In this document: positions 38,054-38,075 of the stretch, in pieces
Numbering within the stretch: position 1 is the stretch's first letter
Layout: each line of letters opens with the position of its first letter
Assembly (NCBI GenBank): GCA_031279715.1
Contig: JAITHY010000040.1
Location: 1-38,075, forward strand
Direction: 5' to 3'
Source: Verrucomicrobiales bacterium
GTDB lineage: Bacteria; Verrucomicrobiota; Verrucomicrobiia; Methylacidiphilales; JAAUTS01
DNA length: 38,075 bases
Notes under the pieces: generated by a model
What the model was told of the DNA's origin: nothing
Seen by the model: only the letters and a program-made list of their open reading frames with translations
Databases searched by the model: none
Program-made: the position numbers and the translations under genes

Positions 38054-38075
38054 ATTAATAAAACCCCAACCGGAG

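Larger units (their letters stand above)
37457..38075. other. Non-coding and repetitive region after atpG
   Basis: No convincing protein gene occurs here. It contains a promoter-like pair (37583-37608), four copies of an octamer (37634-37665), a terminator-like hairpin (37678-37712) and eleven copies of a 21-bp unit (37823-38053). No copy of CGCTGAC occurs after atpG, although the word is frequent in atpG itself. That suggests this segment has a different history from the rest. Confidence 0.6.

Overview
The window reads as a piece of chromosome from a moderately GC-rich Gram-negative bacterium. Outer-membrane and envelope functions point that way: a TolC-type channel with an RND pump and lipoprotein adaptor, a SurA-like chaperone, a RodZ-like protein and an O-antigen ligase-like protein. 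The protein-arginine kinase McsB directly followed by ClpC, a GTP-type PEP carboxykinase, an NhaD-type antiporter and a split CHAP/ligase pair would suit the Planctomycetes-Verrucomicrobia-Chlamydiae group, possibly a verrucomicrobial relative. That placement is inference from gene content. No rRNA or tRNA was seen.

Layout: 1-1410 (minus) is a YqjD/YqjE/YqjK-like membrane stress cluster running into proB, which is cut by the window edge. 1508-11924 (plus) holds an O-antigen ligase-like protein, mcsB-clpC (protein quality control), ftsK, a rodZ-like gene, pgsA and an unknown membrane protein. 12144-14495 (plus) holds a short sigma-70 factor behind an AT-rich leader, then nhaD. 14518-16547 (minus) holds a YugP-like zinc protease and an HpnB-family glycosyltransferase. 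16628-18281 (plus) holds hpt and pfkA, each with a -10 box almost touching the start codon. 18370-25322 (minus) is a compact run mfd-surA-pdxA-ATP-grasp-like ligase, then a CHAP amidase. 25462-27282 is pckG with its own promoter and terminator. 27436-33215 is a tolC-acrA-acrB operon divergent from a LysR regulator (33397-34308). 34396-36375 holds a CHASE2 membrane protein and a UDP-glucuronate decarboxylase. 36581-37456 is atpG standing alone. 37457-38075 is non-coding: a possible small transcription unit, an octamer repeat and a 21-bp minisatellite.

The most striking signal is not a gene. A short word, CGCTGAC, usually extended as CGCTGACNNTSA, occurs about 115 times by hand count on both strands. 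About 39 copies match CGCTGACNNTGA exactly, where chance would give well under one. It is read in different codon frames, falls in genes, intergenic gaps, hairpin loops and stop codons, and is nearly absent from the most conserved genes (mcsB, clpC, pfkA, the decarboxylase). This is the behaviour of a genome-wide DNA signal such as an uptake sequence, a Chi-like site or a highly iterated palindrome. To my knowledge no uptake sequence with this core has been described; the function is inference. A second pattern is the closeness of -10 elements to start codons in about six genes, which suggests leaderless or near-leaderless mRNAs.
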